Source of the DNA: Acidobacteriaceae bacterium
GTDB taxonomy: Bacteria > Acidobacteriota > Terriglobia > Terriglobales > SbA1
Direction: 5' to 3'
NCBI GenBank assembly: GCA_019237515.1
Contig: JAFAGX010000275.1
Location: 1 to 8,313, forward strand
Length of the DNA stretch: 8,313 nucleotides
Shown: positions 5,898 to 8,313 of the stretch, one piece after another
How the letters are laid out: each line of letters opens with the position of its first letter
How positions within the stretch are numbered: the first letter of the stretch is position 1
Notes under the pieces: generated by a model
What the model saw: the letters and a program-made list of their open reading frames with translations, nothing else
What the model was told of the DNA's origin: nothing
Database searches by the model: none
Program-made: the position numbers and the translations under genes

Positions 5898-7385
5898 CTA
5901 CGACTCTGCAGCATGTACCTCGCTCAAGATGGTTTTTCCAAACGGCCATTCTCCATTTCGCCACGAGCGGATCAGGTACAGCAAAACTCCGCTCAACAAA
6001 ATCAACAGAGCGTAGCGAAGCTGGCTGGCTGAGTTAGTCCGCGAAATCACCATGAAGATAAATCCCCCAGCAGCGATCAATGCCGGCAATGGATAGAGCC
6101 ACATGCGAAAAGGCCGAGGCAGCTCAGGATGTCGCCAGCGCAGGATAATGAGTCCGATTGCTTGCACTAGAAATTGCAAGGTAATTCGAATAACTACCAA
6201 CCCTGCGATCAGATCTGCCAGCGACAAAAAACAAAACGCCATCGCCACACCTGCCAACGCAAGCAGCGACACGTGAGGAAATCGTCCTTCGGGATGAACC
6301 CGCGCGAATATTCGAAAATAATTTCCGTCGAGCGCGGCCGCATACGGGACTCGCGAATAGCCAAGTAGAGTCGAAAAAACTGATGCGAACGCCGTCCAGA
6401 TCACCAGAATCGTGACTACATTTGCCGCCCACGAACCATAAATCTTCTGCATGAAGATCGAGACCACATACAGTCCTCGATTGCTGCGGGCTGCCGTCAC
6501 CATCTCTTGCCACGGCACCACTCCGAGGATGCTCATGTTCATCAACACGTATAGACATCCCACCAGGAAAATAGATAGCAGGATCGCCCGCGGAATGGTT
6601 CTTCCCGGATCTTTCACCTCATCGCCGATGAACGCCACGTTGTAATAACCCCAATAGTCATAGGTCCCAATGAGCATCGACGAACCTAGCCCTAACCAGA
6701 AACTGTGAGACAAATGGAATGCCCCCTGCGGGAAGCTGAATGCACGCGATGCTTGAAAATGACTCAGGCCTGCAACGATGATCCATCCCATCGTCACCAG
6801 TACGCCAAACAGCAACAATTTCGAAATTGCGCTGATGCTTGTGATTTTCCGATACAGTAGCAAAACCGCAATTAGCACTACTCCGATCGCGATGAAGGTT
6901 GTCCCAGAGATTAGCCAGTGCACCTGCAAGTGCCCGATCAACGGCATCGGAATCGACCAATCCCGCGTCACATAAGGAATCTCAAGTCCCGGTCGAAGAT
7001 ACGCCGCATATCCCGACAATCCGACCGCCCCCGAAGCAATCGATAATGGTGCGCTGAATGAGAGCTGCCAGATGAAAAGAAAGGAAATCAGCCGCCCCCA
7101 GCGTTTCGGTCCATAGATTTCCCGTAAGTATCCATAGGATCCGCCGGACCGCGGCATCGCAGCTCCCAATTCCGCCCAAACCATCCCGTCGCACATCGCG
7201 AAGATCGCCCCCAGCACCCAGCCCAGCATGGCCTGCGGTCCGCCCATCGAACTCACGATCAAGGGAATCGTGATGAACGGTCCCACGCCGATCATGTCGA
7301 TCATGTTGAGTGCAGTTGCGCTGCTTAGCCCCACGCCACGGATCAGGCGGGGACCACCGGAATCGGATTGCGTTGGGGATTGCAT
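5898..7385 (-). CDS. APC-superfamily amino acid permease
   Basis: This is a 495-residue integral membrane protein with about 12 hydrophobic segments, the typical size of the amino acid-polyamine-organocation superfamily. Segment 1 carries the unwound glycine motif in NMIDMIGVGPFITIPLI (Gly33-Val-Gly35), which contacts the substrate backbone in this fold. It is followed by MVWAELGAAMPRSGGSYGYLREIYG, a hallmark of the superfamily. At about 240-268, YDYWGYYNVAFIGDEVKDPGRTIPRAI resembles the SteT/LAT branch of amino acid exchangers (DGW…EEVKNPRRNLPRAI). I therefore infer amino acid uptake or exchange, with substrate unknown. The start is ATG 7385; no strong Shine-Dalgarno precedes it (only GAGCTGA). 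The 169-bp gap upstream holds repeat copy C. The MFS gene follows after 63 bp on the same strand. Confidence 0.92.
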   Translation of the reverse strand: MQSPTQSDSGGPRLIRGVGLSSATALNMIDMIGVGPFITIPLIVSSMGGPQAMLGWVLGAIFAMCDGMVWAELGAAMPRSGGSYGYLREIYGPKRWGRLISFLFIWQLSFSAPLSIASGAVGLSGYAAYLRPGLEIPYVTRDWSIPMPLIGHLQVHWLISGTTFIAIGVVLIAVLLLYRKITSISAISKLLLFGVLVTMGWIIVAGLSHFQASRAFSFPQGAFHLSHSFWLGLGSSMLIGTYDYWGYYNVAFIGDEVKDPGRTIPRAILLSIFLVGCLYVLMNMSILGVVPWQEMVTAARSNRGLYVVSIFMQKIYGSWAANVVTILVIWTAFASVFSTLLGYSRVPYAAALDGNYFRIFARVHPEGRFPHVSLLALAGVAMAFCFLSLADLIAGLVVIRITLQFLVQAIGLIILRWRHPELPRPFRMWLYPLPALIAAGGFIFMVISRTNSASQLRYALLILLSGVLLYLIRSWRNGEWPFGKTILSEVHAAES

Positions 7386-7411
7386 TTCAGCTCAGCGATG
7401 ATTGACCTGGA

Positions 7412-7511
7412 TTGTCATCCCGAGCAAGCGAAAGTTGCGTAGCGAGGGATCTGGGCGAGCCGCGCGAAGTGTCGCGCGTTTTGCGACACAAGAATCGCGC
7501 GCTTGGCTCGC
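7412..7511 (+). repeat. Dispersed intergenic element, copy C, with nested stems
   Basis: This element lies between the PIG-L-type gene and the permease gene. Its first 57 bases match copy A without gaps at 49 positions, including two identical 18-base blocks (7412-7429 and 7451-7468). The right half folds as in copy A: GCGAGCC (7455-7461) with GGCTCGC (7505-7511), GCGCGA (7462-7467) with TCGCGC (7495-7500) across a 4-base GCTT bulge, and an inner perfect 7-bp hairpin GTGTCGC (7469-7475) / GCGACAC (7483-7489) with a 7-base loop. It lies on the strand opposite to both flanking genes. It may act as an mRNA structure between them. Confidence 0.8.
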
Positions 7512-7533
7512 ATCCTTATTGGCTGACTCCTAG

Positions 7534-7571
7534 CCACTAGCTATCAGCTACTACTTACTGTCCACTAGCTA
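7534..7571. repeat. Short direct repeat CCACTAGCTA across the end of the PIG-L-type gene
   Basis: CCACTAGCTA occurs at 7534-7543 and 7562-7571, 28 bases apart, in a CTA/TAG-rich stretch (7529-7572). The second copy lies inside the final codons of the PIG-L-type gene (encoding part of its VASGQ end) and the first lies past the stop. It may be the edge of a degenerate or inserted repeat adjoining copy C. Confidence 0.45.
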
Positions 7572-8313
7572 CAGCGTTCTGATCACCTCTGCCCGCGCTC
7601 AGCAAATTCACATACAAGCGAATCGCGCCAGGCACGCCCGCCGGCAGCTGGCGAAAGAATGCATAACCCGTATAGATGTAAATCCCTTTGCCATAGTGCG
7701 CCATGAGCAGGCCGCCTTTTTGCTCGGGCTCTCCGGGATCGTGTGATGCCAACAACGGCTGGAAATGGTCGTCCCATTTATCCATGAAATAGAGACCGCG
7801 CTCCTGCACCCATCCTTGGAAATCGCTTTCGGCAATGCGATTCGGGTACCGGAACACCGGGCTGTCCGGCGCCAGGATCTGCACTGGTGCCTCTTCTACT
7901 GACACGCGCACGCGACTCAACTGCGCGTGATACGGAGTGAGATCATCTTTGTTGAAGTCAGCCACTCCAGTGTTGTACTGCATCAGCAAGGTGCCGCCGC
8001 GGGAGACATAATCCAGAAGTTTTTGGTGGTTCTCGGCAATTTCTTTTTGCGTGTCGTTGGCCCGAATTCCCAGAACCACTGTGTCGTACTGGCCCAGGTT
8101 TTCGGTCCCGAGTTTTTCGGCAGAAATCAAGCTGACGTTCATTCCAATTTGTTTGAGCACACTTGGAATATCATCCCCTGCCCCCATGATGTAAGCGACT
8201 CTCAGGTTCTTTGGCACATTCACGTCCACTACGCTGACGTGCTGCACCGCCGGCTGATAATAATAGAACGTGTCGAGGTCTTCGCGAGTGACCACGCTGT
8301 AGCCTTCGCTAAA
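7555..8313 (-). CDS. C-terminal part of a PIG-L/LmbE-type protein, amidotransferase-like domain (partial)
   Basis: An open frame of 252 residues enters from the right edge (first residues FSEGYSVVTRE) and stops at TAA 7557-7555. The GTG at 8295 is internal, not a start. After a short beta-rich linker comes a Rossmann-like, class I amidotransferase-type domain: RVAYIMGAGDDIPSVLKQIGMNVSLIS (about 38-64), YDTVVLGIRAND (about 76-87), LLDYVSRGGTLLMQYNTG (about 99-116) and a C-terminal GKGIYIYTGYAFFRQLPAGVPGAIRLYVNLLSAG. This resembles the C-terminal domain of large secreted PIG-L/LmbE deacetylase-family proteins of Acidobacteriota, whose zinc-dependent deacetylase part would lie N-terminally, outside the window. 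That assignment is from recall. The visible part contains no cysteine at all, and the position expected for the amidotransferase nucleophile reads MQYNTG, so this domain should not hydrolyse glutamine. It may bind a ligand or carbohydrate. Confidence 0.75.
   Translation of the reverse strand, partial: FSEGYSVVTREDLDTFYYYQPAVQHVSVVDVNVPKNLRVAYIMGAGDDIPSVLKQIGMNVSLISAEKLGTENLGQYDTVVLGIRANDTQKEIAENHQKLLDYVSRGGTLLMQYNTGVADFNKDDLTPYHAQLSRVRVSVEEAPVQILAPDSPVFRYPNRIAESDFQGWVQERGLYFMDKWDDHFQPLLASHDPGEPEQKGGLLMAHYGKGIYIYTGYAFFRQLPAGVPGAIRLYVNLLSAGRGDQNAVASGQ

Noticed and set aside
5158..6015. A 285-codon plus-strand open frame opposite the MFS gene and the end of the permease gene.
   Set aside because: It is antisense to two clear membrane-protein genes and spans their junction. 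Its composition (rich in Arg, Thr, Ser, Pro) is that of a complement-frame artefact.
7386..7410. Possible promoter and Shine-Dalgarno sequence directly upstream of the permease gene.
   Set aside because: No acceptable -35/-10 pair and no clear purine-rich site. The gene may be read from further upstream or be weakly initiated.
8295..8295. GTG at 8295 (minus strand) as the start of a complete 246-residue protein.
   Set aside because: The same frame stays open to the window edge with protein-like residues (FSEGYS), there is no ribosome binding site, and the domain resembles the C-terminal part of a longer family.
1..8313. Search for a defence island, toxin-antitoxin pair, CRISPR, phage or other multi-gene system across the window.
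   Set aside because: All long genes belong to ordinary metabolic, redox or transport families, or are secreted proteins without such links. No nuclease, transposase, toxin or repeat-spacer pattern is visible.

Overview
The window looks like ordinary chromosome of a soil Acidobacteriota, probably Terriglobia/Koribacter-like. This is inferred from protein style and cannot be proved from the window. Supporting points are the secreted protein of unknown function at the left end, the secreted DinB-fold protein, the DsbA-like oxidoreductase with its own N-terminal domain, the long PIG-L/LmbE-type protein with a C-terminal amidotransferase-like domain, and intergenic copies of the dispersed element whose edge reads GTCATCCCGAGC…GCGAGGGATCT. 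Base composition is moderately GC-rich throughout. I see no compositional island, phage gene, transposase, CRISPR array, tRNA or rRNA.

Layout. Bases 1-3759 read rightward: the last 17 codons of an unidentified gene, a secreted protein of unknown function (74-1012), glutamine-dependent NAD+ synthetase nadE (1184-2824) and, 17 bp later, a secreted DsbA-family thiol oxidoreductase (2842-3759). Bases 3955-8313 read leftward. In transcription order these are the C-terminal part of a PIG-L/LmbE-type protein (runs off the right edge, ends at 7555), an APC-superfamily amino acid permease (5898-7385), an MFS_3-type efflux transporter (4563-5834) and a secreted DinB-superfamily protein (3955-4524). The two blocks converge on 3760-3954.

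The three longest gaps (1013-1183, 3760-3954, 7386-7554) each hold a copy of a dispersed intergenic element. The copies at 1016-1119 and 7412-7511 are clearly homologous and have the same nested stem architecture, with the inner stem changed on both arms. The copy at 3808-3902 shares only the head sequence, inverted, and has imperfect terminal inverted repeats.

The genes form no recognisable single pathway. nadE and the dsbA-like gene are close enough to share a transcript. The permease, exporter and DinB genes could form a second transcript (gaps of 63 and 38 bp). I did not find a convincing new multi-gene system. The points most worth following are the structured repeat family, a possible leaderless start for nadE, and the cysteine-free amidotransferase-like domain of the PIG-L-type protein.
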